Assembly (NCBI GenBank): GCA_964409235.1
Contig: CAYPCN010000004.1
Span: 9,606 to 73,605, forward strand
Direction: 5' to 3'
Origin: CAINFV01 sp964409235
Lineage (GTDB): Bacteria; Chlamydiota; Chlamydiia; Chlamydiales; FEN-1388
DNA: 64,000 nucleotides
Position numbers and translations under genes: made by a program. Numbering within the stretch: position 1 is the stretch's first letter; the number at the start of each line of letters is the position of its first letter. The notes below the pieces were generated by a model. The model made no database searches, was not told the origin of the DNA, and saw only the letters and a list, made by a program, of their open reading frames with translations. Below are positions 18,801 through 27,995 of the stretch, piece after piece.

Positions 18801-20792
18801 TTGATCTCGGCAGAAGGGGGGCAGGTTGCCACTTCACAGGTTCTACAATTGCGAACTGCCGTAAAACGTCTGTATGTACAACGAGCGTTCCTCTTCTGTC
18901 CGAAGGGGGTTGAGGTGCCTCCATTCCCTGACAATGGGAACGTGCACACATTTGTGTCCGAACTCGTTCGTCTCAATCCGACCAGAATTGATCTCATCCG
19001 TGCCAGAATTGAATTGTTTGCAAAGCGAGAGAAGGAGACAGTCTTTTATAAAGAGTTGCAAAGAGCTTTTAATAGCGCGGTTCAAAAGTGGTTTACGGCA
19101 AACATTGAACAGAGATTTCTCTCTATCCTTCCCACAAGTTCTGGAGGACGACGTATCACCCTTCCTTCCGTGGTGGAAAGAAGCCCGAGGAAGTTTACTC
19201 GAGACCTTTTAGCTGCCAATGGCGATTCGATCGAATCAAGGCAAGCGATAGTAACTGGCATTGAAAACGCCATAAAAACCACGTGGCAGGAACTCGGGCA
19301 GAAATTCAAAACGTTAGCTGCTACGTGGGATGTCGATGTTGAAGAAGTGGTAGAGAGATGGAAGCAATTGCAAGAAGGAGCGAGCCTTGAGGGAGAACCC
19401 ACTTCGTTGGAGTCTGCCATTACTGAGCTGTGGCAGAGTGATTTTACCATGGATTTGGAAGCAGCCACTGAATGGGAGAGAGCAGTTCTCACAGAGGTCA
19501 AGGCTGATCTCTCGAGGAAAGTAGAACGCGATGTTGAAAACATGGTGCACGCATTGAGACGTCATGGTCTCATCGTTGACTACGCGTTCCGCAGCTCTGG
19601 GGATTTCGCAGCAGACATGTCAGCATTAGCACAAGCGCTTATCTCAAAAAACGAGGGGGATATCCCTTGGATGATGAAGCATGTCATAACGCTGAGCAAA
19701 ACGCTGGAACTTGGCATGTCGGGAGGGGCTCTCCTTGACGCTCTCAAAAAGGCAAATGCAGAACGGAAAAAGACGATCCACCCATTAGGCGATCTGCTGA
19801 AGGAACAAGGGATTACCCCTGCCGAGATCCCGGAAGAGGTAGATCTTGGTGCGTATACCCTTGAGCTTATTGAGCGTAATCGCGAGTTCTCTCCTCAACA
19901 ACTGCAAGCCAAACTCGCTTCGATCGACCATCCCATGAGCGCGGCGATCTCTACCTTTTTTGGTCGTTATGCCATGATGGAGACGGCAAAAATCCTCTTG
20001 GAAGAAAAGAAATTGAAAGTGCCGACGCCCTTCTCTCTTAACTCTGTTGTAGGGTTTGTGCTGGAAGTGATTTGGGAGAACTCGAAACGGTTGCATGAAG
20101 TGCAACAGGCGTTTGCCGCAATATCTACAGAAGATTTCCCGCACCTCCAAGAGTTGAAGAGTGTGGCATTAGAGCTTGTGAATAGTGAAATGGAGTCTCG
20201 AGGCCTCACTGCAAAACCTGAGAAGGCTGTAGGTACAGTAGAGTCAACCGAAAACCTGCCTACATATACACAAGAAGAGCTTGCTTCGTTGGAGGTTCAC
20301 TTCGATGATAGTGGGAGAATGTATACCAGCGACCATGTAGCGAATACATGGATGAAAATTTTCCGAAAGGGAGGGGCGGGCAGTACGACGTTGAGAGAAG
20401 TGTTTTCCCACGAATCTCATCCGTCCTCTGATCAAAAAGTCGTGATCGCAGAAAGCCCTGAACGATGGCGGTATCTGGTGACAGTCGATGGGAAAATGTT
20501 CATTCATATTGATCAACCTGATGAGCCCCTCAAGAATACCATTGATCAGCATCATGGTATTGTGGCAACGGGCCGTATTGGCTTTGATGTCGATGGGCAT
20601 CCTACTTTTGTCAGTATTAGTGGCAGAGGTCAAAAACCTGGGGAGGCCGGAGCGCGTACTGTCCTGGAGTTTTTGAAGTCAAAACATGTCGATATTGATA
20701 CAATCAATGTTGCCTACTTTGATGAGGGGCGAAAACTGCGGCTCATTCAACATGACAAAACATCTGTTTCGAATTGGCTGAGAGGGGATTGA
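15822..20792 (+). CDS. Giant helical protein (1656 residues) with small distinct C-terminal domain; candidate effector
   Basis: The start is ATG with AAAGGGGGA upstream. Residues from about 60 to 1470 are almost entirely helical, rich in Leu, Glu and Ala, without membrane segments or signal peptide. There are loosely repeated helical segments of the type (S/T)LEAALATLKKLAAAG but no clean tandem repeat. The last 150 residues differ: a compact part with HHGIVATGRIGFDVDG, then SISGRGQKPGEAG and VLEFLKSKHVDID. This layout (AxGxI-xDxxG, SGxGxKPG, LxxLKxxGVDI) recalls the short domain often found at the C-terminus of bacterial toxins and eukaryotic-like proteins. The function is unknown. It is followed 10 bases later by corA. 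Confidence 0.7.
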   Translation: MATGFGQSSIEHGRGYVLPELEVRPEYLVSEKGRGVQQKAGWISRLVSPILGTTEETVIVPTNTPGRVVISTVERRSLEALAKEYGVDPTGVSAQAIVDQMLNAARGLKLKDITSKGKLQFANRGQLAVIINGLQAAGAKIVDQDAFRAWYLHQMQQPPPLHVALEELMNHFTAVEWRPLSENTPAIVRDILIVMQRHDLGVLNNALEHAGLLALPSAYYDADSIGTMMLSANVDAFDRVWKVLESGDIHSNSLVAAAKKQLRPFHHHMQTVLASKESWQRLGLEGFYVPEEAPQTSEGPIAEKPAPAVAQVLHEASLHMIEDLCERCSYRSSSDASDAAIRRLRTVIGKATKAEPLIRVLIDHGFDIPLIAVGKEGDETLRAWAKSIATQNKHTLQDLLEVVQQYALKHPESDQAVRELLDPLEQEVVALRNQQMLSVFHELAERLSLPPDANIVSLIQRLDTQDQQVVEAELMRCISKFGLKDLAYLFGFVCVIERRAGSPLQFRRLVEDMLFTALKDPLVASPYRLTGTDGATECSIYPAVRDQEFVEIVEDIIGLRDLRSVISIPDRDQIYKQDSLEDTINYYADIIIRANERHWPQLLRELAPCLEGAQFVSLASQRLAETIETQVSVKMKERVIHQFEALCQRFAIQGSDFGEMVAQCNKNLAEYTHEFKKLLSSLDVHDLFSLFAVVTTHQKTATSILRMILEEIQRTLPEEDISEIFPSQLFTLIDSLSVDGSLQRPLAVIRQQLEEKELPIVLHELGIPRTDIFGPLNIRTVAQAIREQKEVTLEAALATLKKLAAAGTYTCQSLIELLSQPALERSDTLGSARSILSRFGMVVPIKDPSESLEHLADRTIQRCVEKSDYQTMYNIAWKLTTGAMSKADGEGVLFLESLCNAARARLNRESAELLKSFVSLSSVKNEDQRRALQAKYEGKLRSYGPEFLRHFIAYVMNQAEETHQPFDAAILAATNIVATFLPVELSLDDVQALLISAEGGQVATSQVLQLRTAVKRLYVQRAFLFCPKGVEVPPFPDNGNVHTFVSELVRLNPTRIDLIRARIELFAKREKETVFYKELQRAFNSAVQKWFTANIEQRFLSILPTSSGGRRITLPSVVERSPRKFTRDLLAANGDSIESRQAIVTGIENAIKTTWQELGQKFKTLAATWDVDVEEVVERWKQLQEGASLEGEPTSLESAITELWQSDFTMDLEAATEWERAVLTEVKADLSRKVERDVENMVHALRRHGLIVDYAFRSSGDFAADMSALAQALISKNEGDIPWMMKHVITLSKTLELGMSGGALLDALKKANAERKKTIHPLGDLLKEQGITPAEIPEEVDLGAYTLELIERNREFSPQQLQAKLASIDHPMSAAISTFFGRYAMMETAKILLEEKKLKVPTPFSLNSVVGFVLEVIWENSKRLHEVQQAFAAISTEDFPHLQELKSVALELVNSEMESRGLTAKPEKAVGTVESTENLPTYTQEELASLEVHFDDSGRMYTSDHVANTWMKIFRKGGAGSTTLREVFSHESHPSSDQKVVIAESPERWRYLVTVDGKMFIHIDQPDEPLKNTIDQHHGIVATGRIGFDVDGHPTFVSISGRGQKPGEAGARTVLEFLKSKHVDIDTINVAYFDEGRKLRLIQHDKTSVSNWLRGD

Positions 20793-20802
20793 GGAGCGAG
20801 AA

Positions 20803-21756
20803 ATGTTAAAAAGTTTTACAGAGGCTCGTGGATGGATTGAAGGTATTGATGCTGAAGCGATCTGGATGGATCTCGTCAATCCTATTCCGGAAGAAAAGAT
20901 TGTGATCGAAAAGATCTTTGGCATCAAGGTTCCCACCAAAGCCAAGGTACAAGAAATTGAAACCTCCAGTCGATTGTATCAGGAAAATGGCTGCCTCTAT
21001 TTAACAGCGCCGCTTCCCATTACTGACGTACGGTCCAATATTCGATTGGATTCTGTCACCTTTGTATTGGGGCATGAGAGACTTCTCACGCTCCGATACG
21101 AGGAGTTCCCTCTTCGAGCCTCTGTCCTCGTGCGATTTCACAAGCTTGAAAGTGCGGATCCTCCAGCATTCCAGCTGTTCCTGCATGCTCTTGGCGCTGT
21201 TGTTGATGATATTGCCGATCTTTTAGAGCGGCTCCTTGAAGAAATCGACATTCTTTCAAGGGATATTTTCTATCGCCATGATCCCTCGCAAAAGTTGCCA
21301 AAAACCATCATCTCGCATTCCATGACGAGGATAGGCGTGTGCGGAGAAAATGTCCTTCTCCTTCGTGAAAGTCTCGTCGGATTTGGACGACTTGTTGGCT
21401 ATATTTCACGAGAATCCGATTCAACGTTTGGCGCTTGGGGAAAAAGCGAATTGAAAACGCTTGAGAAGGACATTTCTGCTCTGACTGATCACGTCGCGTT
21501 CGCCTCTAACAGAATTTCGTTCTTATTGAATGCTGTTCTTGGTTTTGTCAACATACGCCAAAACGACATCATTAAAATTCTCTCTGTCGTATCTGTCGTC
21601 TTGCTTCCTCCAACCGTTTTTGCAAGTCTGTGGGGGATGAATTTCACGTTGATGCCAGAACTCAAATGGCCTCTTGGATACCCACTGGCTTTGGTGATCA
21701 TCGTGATATCAGCTATTCTGCCATACCTCTATTGCAAGAAACGCCAATGGCTTTGA
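20803..21756 (+). CDS. corA: CorA-family magnesium/divalent cation transporter
   Basis: The 317-residue inner-membrane channel protein has a long N-terminal cytoplasmic alpha/beta and helical domain, then two C-terminal membrane helices separated by the pore-mouth signature GMNF (LWGMNFTLMPEL, about residues 275-286). The C-terminus is basic (KKRQWL), as usual for CorA. GAGGAG lies upstream of the ATG. It starts 10 bases after the giant gene and its TGA overlaps the likely start of queH in ATGA fashion (TGATG), so corA-queH are coupled. Confidence 0.9.
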   Translation: MLKSFTEARGWIEGIDAEAIWMDLVNPIPEEKIVIEKIFGIKVPTKAKVQEIETSSRLYQENGCLYLTAPLPITDVRSNIRLDSVTFVLGHERLLTLRYEEFPLRASVLVRFHKLESADPPAFQLFLHALGAVVDDIADLLERLLEEIDILSRDIFYRHDPSQKLPKTIISHSMTRIGVCGENVLLLRESLVGFGRLVGYISRESDSTFGAWGKSELKTLEKDISALTDHVAFASNRISFLLNAVLGFVNIRQNDIIKILSVVSVVLLPPTVFASLWGMNFTLMPELKWPLGYPLALVIIVISAILPYLYCKKRQWL

Positions 21757-22346
21757 TGGTGCCTACAACTCGAATGGTCAACGATATCGCCAGACAAAAT
21801 CAAGGCCGAGTCCTCCTCCATTGTTGCTGTGCGCCCTGTGCCAGCTCCATTATTGAAAGGCTGGCGCTTGAGCAGGTTGAGTTTTCTATTTTCTTCTACA
21901 ACCCAAATATCCACCCAGAAACGGAATATCAGCTAAGGAAGCGCGAGATCCTGAAGTATGCTGCATCCATGAATATTTCTTGCATCGATGCGGAGTATGA
22001 TGTTCATAGATGGATGGCCCATGTCAAGGGCTTTGAAAAGGAACCAGAACGAGGAGCGCGCTGTAGCTTGTGCTTTGCCTTCAGGTTAGTTAAAACAGCA
22101 GAATATGCTTCACAACATGGGTTTAGCGCTATTTCGACGACGCTGGGCATTTCAAGAAGGAAGGATTTTGATCAGGTCACTCGTGCTGGCAGGGAGGCCG
22201 CAGCATTGTTCCCTGGCATCGCCTATATTGATCGCAATTGGAGAAAAGGCGGTGGAGTGCAGCGCATGGCAGAAATCATGAAAGAGCAGCAGTTGTACCG
22301 ACAAACATATTGCGGCTGCTGCTACTCAATGCCCAAGTCTGGGTAA
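21756..22346 (+). CDS. queH: Epoxyqueuosine reductase QueH
   Basis: The 196-residue protein of the former DUF208 family has HCCCAPC near residue 22, GARCSLC near 105 and CGCCYS at the C-terminus, the cysteines that bind the Fe-S cluster and second iron in QueH. It catalyses the last step of queuosine synthesis in tRNA, reducing epoxyqueuosine. I chose the ATG at 21756, which shares one base with the corA stop; ATGs at 21747 and 21774 are alternatives. The length is normal for the family. Confidence 0.9.
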   Translation: MVPTTRMVNDIARQNQGRVLLHCCCAPCASSIIERLALEQVEFSIFFYNPNIHPETEYQLRKREILKYAASMNISCIDAEYDVHRWMAHVKGFEKEPERGARCSLCFAFRLVKTAEYASQHGFSAISTTLGISRRKDFDQVTRAGREAAALFPGIAYIDRNWRKGGGVQRMAEIMKEQQLYRQTYCGCCYSMPKSG

Positions 22347-22370
22347 GAATTCATAAGTTCTATTATCAGA

Positions 22371-22393
22371 CGTTTTGGGTTATGCTCAAAACG
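22371..22393. terminator. Stem-loop between convergent genes
   Basis: CGTTTTG (22371-22377) pairs with CAAAACG (22387-22393) over a nine-base loop, between queH and the convergent BTB-like gene. It lacks a clear T-run, so terminator activity is uncertain. Confidence 0.3.
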
Positions 22394-22412
22394 CTCTTCG
22401 CCCATAGCCTTT

Positions 22413-23582
22413 TTACCGGTCGAGCGTTCCAACAACCGCAAAGCCGTTGCGCATGTTGGTACATGGGAGGATATCTCTCGGATCTTTATCCTGCCCGTAT
22501 TTCCCCCTCAGCAAAGCATCAAGAGATGTTGAAACGAGAATCGAATCGATAACCACAGAAAACGACTCTCCTTTGCTGTTGGTAAAGGTTAGGCCATCTC
22601 TACTGAGAGCTCTCGAAAGGTAGACGGCATTCCATTCCTCGACATCGTCCATTGTATGTAACGAGATGATAATTCCTCCGGAATCTGCTTGCAGGATCGA
22701 ACGAAAGACCGCGCTTTCAAACGTCTTCGCTTCGAAAAATTCTGGGCGCAGATAGCGGGGTCGAATGGCTCCCAGACAACTTCTGTCTAATCGCGCTTCT
22801 TCCAGCAAAAGAGCCATGACATGAAGGAGGCGGTCCCACTCGCTATCAACAAAAAGTCTAGGCAGTTGTTGAGGATCCAGAGAAAGAATGGTCACTCGTG
22901 GACTAAGGCTAGAGAGTTCTTTCATCAATCCTGTCATCGATTGCTTAAATCGCCCTTGGCGCTGAAATCTCGGGCAATCAAGAGCTGCTAATCCTATCAA
23001 AGCACACCGTTCTTCGACCGTATCTCTCTCGAATAGCACACGCTCGCAAATCGCGGAAAACACCCGCTCTTGTAACAGACCGTCCAGACTCCGACGAGCA
23101 AATAACTTCAGCACGAGAAGGGCCTCTAGAGATTGATTTTTCTCTAGTACCCCCGTGTATATGTATCGCACTAATTGATCAAGAGTCGCCGGAGAGACAC
23201 CCAAACGATGTTCTGTCGACAACGAAGAGAAAGTCCCGGGGAATACCAGATCAAGCAGCACTTGATTGACAGTCTCACTTCTCCCGGATCGATCCACCAA
23301 CCGGCAGGGATTCGGCAACGACGCAGCGTCGGTGCCTCTGAGGATCCGCAGGAAAAGACTTTTTGTGTCGCTCCTCACCGCGATCTCATTGCGTACGCAT
23401 ATGCGTACGATTCGATAGGTCAACAACTGATTCGCCTGAATGAACTCAGAGGGAATATTCGTGCTTGCCAGGACTGAAATTTTCCCTACATGTCCACAGT
23501 CTTCAAAGTCCTGAATTGCGGTTTCAACAGATTCTTGCGTCCATTCTATCTTTGATGCTTGTACATTTGTCAACGTATACAT
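22413..23582 (-). CDS. BTB/POZ-like protein, second of tandem pair; candidate ubiquitin-pathway effector
   Basis: The 389-residue protein has at residues 90-185 a BTB/POZ-like pattern: a strand pair (CRLVDRSGRSETV), VLLDLVFPGTFSSL, then VSPATLDQLVRYIYTGVLEK and a helix run LEALLVLKLFARRSL. The YIYTG segment followed by helices is the part most typical of BTB domains. The region after it (RDTVEERCALIGLAALDC) is shared with the upstream paralogue. Eukaryotic BTB proteins are substrate adaptors of Cullin-3 ligases; expansions of such genes are known in Chlamydia-like bacteria. Assignment is from eye only. It starts 15 bases after its paralogue. Confidence 0.65.
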   Translation of the reverse strand: MYTLTNVQASKIEWTQESVETAIQDFEDCGHVGKISVLASTNIPSEFIQANQLLTYRIVRICVRNEIAVRSDTKSLFLRILRGTDAASLPNPCRLVDRSGRSETVNQVLLDLVFPGTFSSLSTEHRLGVSPATLDQLVRYIYTGVLEKNQSLEALLVLKLFARRSLDGLLQERVFSAICERVLFERDTVEERCALIGLAALDCPRFQRQGRFKQSMTGLMKELSSLSPRVTILSLDPQQLPRLFVDSEWDRLLHVMALLLEEARLDRSCLGAIRPRYLRPEFFEAKTFESAVFRSILQADSGGIIISLHTMDDVEEWNAVYLSRALSRDGLTFTNSKGESFSVVIDSILVSTSLDALLRGKYGQDKDPRDILPCTNMRNGFAVVGTLDR

Positions 23583-23597
23583 GGCTGCCCTTTCACC

Positions 23598-24818
23598 CTA
23601 TCTATTGGGATACGGAATGTACTCTTGAAATGGCGACAGGCCGACTACTACAACACCTTGTCGACGGATAGGAGATGGGATAAGAGTCCGCACATCGCGC
23701 GGTCCTAGCCCCCTCTGTGCTAGCTGCATGTTCAATAGCTCGGCTAACCGCTCATCCACTTCAATTCTGTCTATTCTTTGGAAATGAGACAGTCCATCGA
23801 CGCCCGTCACGAGCACCCCTTGGCCAAGACACAGTCGGCTTCGACACAGATTGACCCATTTCGTATAGTCTTGCACAGTGCGCAGACGAATGGATACGTC
23901 GGCAACGTCTGCACGAAGAATAGCTTGCAGGGAGGCGGCTTCCAAGGTGTCTTGTCGAGTATACTCCACTTGTAAATGGTGCGGCCGAATAGGTCCGAGA
24001 CAATGCGGAGAGCGCGATCTGTCATCCGACAGGAGGGCGAGAGAGCGCAAAATCTGGTGCCATTCATCCTCTGTACATAGCCTTCCTAGAAGCTTCGGAG
24101 GGAGAGAAAGGACCGAGATGTTTGAAGACAATCCATGGAGCGCGTCAGCAAAGCATTGTTGGTACTTTTTAAATCTTGGTATTTCCTTGAAGCAAGCACT
24201 GTCAAGACAGCATAATCCCAATAGTGCACACCGTTCTTCAACGGTATCCAATTGATGAGACAGCGCTTCGATCAACACAGAAAAGGCCTTGCGTCGTAAC
24301 TGGTCATTGTGTCCTGCGCGAGCAGTGGCCATGAGACCGAGAAGGTCTTTCACGCTCAGGTTCGCGTCAAGAAAATCCGAATACATCCAATTCTTCAGCT
24401 GCGACACACCATGTGCAGACAAAGGCAACGGTACAAGGGCATGAGATGCGAATGAAGAGCGCAAACCAGGCAATGTCAACTGAAGCAAATACTTGTTGAT
24501 ATGTGTGCTGTCGGATTGCAGATCAACGAGAGCACAGTCATCAGACTGCGATGACGCTGGAATAATCCGCTTCAATGCCTGCAGGTACAATCGTTGTATT
24601 CGACGCGTTACCTCCGTATGACTCTCCAAGAGCGCCCGAATAAATCGGTAGGAAAGAACTGGATCATCATAGGCGAATGCTTCAGGCATGGTCGTTTGAG
24701 CCAGCTGCTGAATTTTTTCGTGGTGGCCTTGCTGCTCCGATTCTTGGAGCGCCAACTCGATATTCTCTTTTGTCCAATAGCTGTCAGGAAGACGAGGCCC
24801 TATTGCGCTTGTTTGCAC
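23598..24818 (-). CDS. BTB/POZ-like protein, first of tandem pair; candidate ubiquitin-pathway effector
   Basis: The 406-residue protein starts at GTG 24818 with AGGGAAAAG upstream. It aligns with the downstream protein throughout: SYRFIRALL versus TYRIVRICV, YLLQLTLPGLRSSF versus VLLDLVFPGTFSSL, DTVEERCALLGLCCLD versus DTVEERCALIGLAALD, and CLGPIRPHHLQVEY versus CLGAIRPRYLRPEF. The BTB-like YIYTG is replaced by WMYSD here, so this copy is more diverged. There is no signal peptide. It is divergently oriented to the AsmA-like gene with only 80 bases between starts. Confidence 0.65.
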   Translation of the reverse strand: MQTSAIGPRLPDSYWTKENIELALQESEQQGHHEKIQQLAQTTMPEAFAYDDPVLSYRFIRALLESHTEVTRRIQRLYLQALKRIIPASSQSDDCALVDLQSDSTHINKYLLQLTLPGLRSSFASHALVPLPLSAHGVSQLKNWMYSDFLDANLSVKDLLGLMATARAGHNDQLRRKAFSVLIEALSHQLDTVEERCALLGLCCLDSACFKEIPRFKKYQQCFADALHGLSSNISVLSLPPKLLGRLCTEDEWHQILRSLALLSDDRSRSPHCLGPIRPHHLQVEYTRQDTLEAASLQAILRADVADVSIRLRTVQDYTKWVNLCRSRLCLGQGVLVTGVDGLSHFQRIDRIEVDERLAELLNMQLAQRGLGPRDVRTLIPSPIRRQGVVVVGLSPFQEYIPYPNR

Positions 24819-24898
24819 TGTCTTTTCCCTATAAAAATAAATTACTGTTAATGTATGGCTATTGCATGTTGCTCTAAAAACTTCGAAAGACAGAATCT

Positions 24899-27892
24899 AT
24901 GGCTTTGAATCAAAAATCAAGACTTTTCGTAACGAGGATAAGAAAAATGCTGCGTTGGATTGGGATCATCGTAGGGACCGTTGTTGGGCTGCTGGCCATT
25001 ATCCTTGCCGCAGCGCCAACTATTCTTTCCACTGCATGGGGGCAGGAGCTTTGTCTACGGGCAGCCTCTCGCTTGTATCCAGGAACCATTGAACTGCAAT
25101 CGCTCTCAATGGGATGGTGGAGTGGTATTGAAATCCAGGGCTTGAGAATCAAAGATCCCGAGGAGAGAGAGCTTTTCTCCTGTGCTCGATGTCGGCTTGA
25201 TACACCGCTGATTGTACTCCTCTTCTCGCGAAGCAATTTTGGCTCTCTTCAACTTGTTGAGCCACAGCTTTCTAGCTACGCCTCACAGCAAAAGGATCTG
25301 ACGGAAACACCGCATGCGCGCAGTGGGTCAGGATCCCATACCTCAGGAACATCGATCAAAACAGAGCGATCAAAGAAACATGACCGTGCAGGGAGATCAA
25401 CCCATCGTTCTTCTTCGATACTCGACACGGTCTCAACTCCCAATCTCACAGGAAGTATTCAGATTTCAGGCGGGGGGATCGTAGCTGTTGGGCGTGACAA
25501 CGTCGTAGGAAGACTCTCGGATGTCGAAGCATCGATCGATCTTAACCTCCTCCATGCTTCACACGGATCTGTGTCTGCTGCTCTTTCCCATAACAGTTCC
25601 TCAAAGAAGACCCCTATCGTATTGGACTTTACTACAGAAGGCGCCCCAGAACTCCAAAACATACAAGGATCGTTTTCCTTCACGTGCACAAACGTACCCA
25701 CAGATGTATTGGCCGCCATCGCCCAATCTCTCCACCCCAATATCGCAGACATTCTCCACGAGTCTTTTGGCAAGACCGTCTCTTACGTTCTGTCAGCGAC
25801 GGCCACTGGCTCAGCGATCAGCATGCATAGCGCTCTATCAAGCGGCAATGTTCAATCCACCATTGACATGAAATTTGAAAATAACCTCCTCACAGTGGAC
25901 ACAGGAACCTTGCTCTCGGGAACACTTACCCCTCGCCTCTTCCAAGTTCTTACAAGCGACGTCTCCCCTGTTTCCCTTCTTGCTCCAACTTCGTTCTCCA
26001 TTGAAAACAGAGCTCCCCTCTCCTTCCACCCCACCTCATTCGAGGTCGTCTCTCTCTTGGATCTTCAGGGAAACACATTGACTCCACTTTCTGTTGCATT
26101 CAATCGTACGAATACGCCTCTCAACCTCTCTCTACGCACCTCTCTTCAGGGTGCTTCAGGCGGCGCTCCTGAAGCGGTGGTCCAAGTCACAGCCACGAGC
26201 GCTGCGCACACCGCCAATCTACAACTTGTCGCGTCTGGAGCGAAAACCTCAGATGGCTACCGATTGTCGACGCTCACAAACCTTGATGGCCAATGGCCCG
26301 CAATCACAGAAGAGATCACAGGACTCCCCTGCGTATCATTGATAGGAAGCTGGCTCACGGGAGCAATGCAAGCCAAAATAGCGCTGAAAAAACATGATGT
26401 CCAAGGATTTGCCATTACCGTCAGCACCGCTGATCTCACAACATCATGGATGAAAGCGCAGATCCGCGATGCTTCGTTCTGCACCCGCGAATGGTATGAC
26501 AAATCGTTCCTCCCACCCCAGAGCGATTTCATCTCGGTCAACCTCGTCGAAGCCACCCTGTCCCCAATGGCTGTGAACGCGATAAAAACCGTGATGAAAA
26601 TACAAACCGATATAACTACTGACAATGATGTCACAGTGGCCGTGCGGATTCCAAGATGGCATGCTCATATGACATCATTTTTCTCTAAGGACCGAGATTT
26701 CTCCATCTGGAAGCTTTTAGACACCACGACTGGCTATGCCGAGGCTTCGACATCCCCTCTCTCGCTCCGAAACAAAGAGAGATCGCTTGGTCTGATTCCT
26801 CCCCTCTCTGCGACCTGCGACGTTCAAGGGGAAAAGCGAGCGGTATCCTTCTCGCTCTCTTCACCAGAGCCGGCACAAGACGATGGAGTGCGCATAGCAA
26901 TCCAAGGATCGTGCGACAATTTCTGGAATGCCGATGGCGTCAGCCTTCCTACCTCCTCTTTTCGATCGACCATCGATATCGAGCGATTCCCATCGCTGAT
27001 TCTCGATGTTGTCTTCCCTCAACAGGGGGTACTTCTTGAAGAGGCGATAGGGAAAACAATCCGCATTCTCAGCTATGTGTCCATTGAAGGGATGAAGTCC
27101 GGGTCTGTACAATGCGATGTTCAAGCAAAGAACTTGTCGATGCACATCGATGGGTCGGTTCAAAATGGGATGCTGACTCTCAAAACCCCCGCAACAGCCG
27201 CTCTAACCATCACGAATACAGCAGGAGCGCTTCTCCTGCACAATGTCAATCCCCTTCTCGCCACTGCAGCACGGTCTGAAAAGCCGTTGCGTTTGACAAT
27301 AGACCCTCACGGAGCACAGATCCCTCTGTGGCCATTCTCACTTACCACAATGACGTTGCCCAAAGTAACAGCTGATATTGGCAAAATCACCGTGCGAAAC
27401 GGTGGAGCCTTACAGATCATCCTGGCGCTTCTCAATATGGGGCAAGCCGCTAATAGTGAAGAGCTCGAACTCTGGTTCACACCTGTCTATATGAATCTCA
27501 ACCGAGGCGTCATCACGTGTCAAAGAACGGATACCTTGGTAGCCAATGCCATTCATATGATTACGTGGGGAGATATCGACCTTGGCAAAGATCGTATCGA
27601 TATGGTGATTGCCATCCCCCAAGAATCCCTCTCTGCACTCCGGCTTCAGATCATCACTCCCACTCCAGAGCGCGGGCTTCAGATTCCTATTACAGGTGCT
27701 GCCTCACGCCCAAAAATCGATACAGCTCGGGCTACAGCTCGCCTAGCCGGAGCCGCTCTCGTCGACAACGTTCCTGATCCCCGCCTGCAAATCTTTGGAG
27801 GCATTCTCCAAGCCGCGGCCGCCACTATGGGAGAACCCGACCAACCCATTCCCCCTCCGACGACGCAACCATTCCCTTGGGAGCGCCGGTAA
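24899..27892 (+). CDS. AsmA/TamB-like envelope protein
   Basis: The 997-residue protein has one N-terminal membrane anchor (GIIVGTVVGLLAIILAA, near residues 22-40) and then a long periplasmic beta-rich domain. The segment after the anchor, with LYPGTIELQSLSMGWWSGIE, is the chorein-like N-terminal pattern of AsmA-superfamily lipid-transfer proteins. The end (RIDMVIAIPQ, LQIPITGAASRPKID) fits the conserved AsmA C-terminus. A likely role is transport of phospholipid between membranes or envelope homeostasis. An ATG at 24947 with GAGGA upstream is an equally good start and leaves the anchor intact. A terminator follows at 27914. Confidence 0.65.
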   Translation: MALNQKSRLFVTRIRKMLRWIGIIVGTVVGLLAIILAAAPTILSTAWGQELCLRAASRLYPGTIELQSLSMGWWSGIEIQGLRIKDPEERELFSCARCRLDTPLIVLLFSRSNFGSLQLVEPQLSSYASQQKDLTETPHARSGSGSHTSGTSIKTERSKKHDRAGRSTHRSSSILDTVSTPNLTGSIQISGGGIVAVGRDNVVGRLSDVEASIDLNLLHASHGSVSAALSHNSSSKKTPIVLDFTTEGAPELQNIQGSFSFTCTNVPTDVLAAIAQSLHPNIADILHESFGKTVSYVLSATATGSAISMHSALSSGNVQSTIDMKFENNLLTVDTGTLLSGTLTPRLFQVLTSDVSPVSLLAPTSFSIENRAPLSFHPTSFEVVSLLDLQGNTLTPLSVAFNRTNTPLNLSLRTSLQGASGGAPEAVVQVTATSAAHTANLQLVASGAKTSDGYRLSTLTNLDGQWPAITEEITGLPCVSLIGSWLTGAMQAKIALKKHDVQGFAITVSTADLTTSWMKAQIRDASFCTREWYDKSFLPPQSDFISVNLVEATLSPMAVNAIKTVMKIQTDITTDNDVTVAVRIPRWHAHMTSFFSKDRDFSIWKLLDTTTGYAEASTSPLSLRNKERSLGLIPPLSATCDVQGEKRAVSFSLSSPEPAQDDGVRIAIQGSCDNFWNADGVSLPTSSFRSTIDIERFPSLILDVVFPQQGVLLEEAIGKTIRILSYVSIEGMKSGSVQCDVQAKNLSMHIDGSVQNGMLTLKTPATAALTITNTAGALLLHNVNPLLATAARSEKPLRLTIDPHGAQIPLWPFSLTTMTLPKVTADIGKITVRNGGALQIILALLNMGQAANSEELELWFTPVYMNLNRGVITCQRTDTLVANAIHMITWGDIDLGKDRIDMVIAIPQESLSALRLQIITPTPERGLQIPITGAASRPKIDTARATARLAGAALVDNVPDPRLQIFGGILQAAAATMGEPDQPIPPPTTQPFPWERR

Positions 27893-27913
27893 ATCCGAGG
27901 TCTCGAGAAAAAG

Positions 27914-27947
27914 AAAACCCCCGGTGAGTTCCCCCACCGAGGGTTTT
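27914..27947. terminator. Bidirectional rho-independent terminator
   Basis: AAAACCC-GGTG pairs with CACC-GGGTTTT around a short loop (27914-27947), with A- and T-runs at each side. It sits between the convergent AsmA-like and RRM genes and can serve both. Confidence 0.75.
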
Positions 27948-27995
27948 GAAGGCATTCTCTATCTAGAATGATGCTTAGGAAAGCATCATGCCAGC

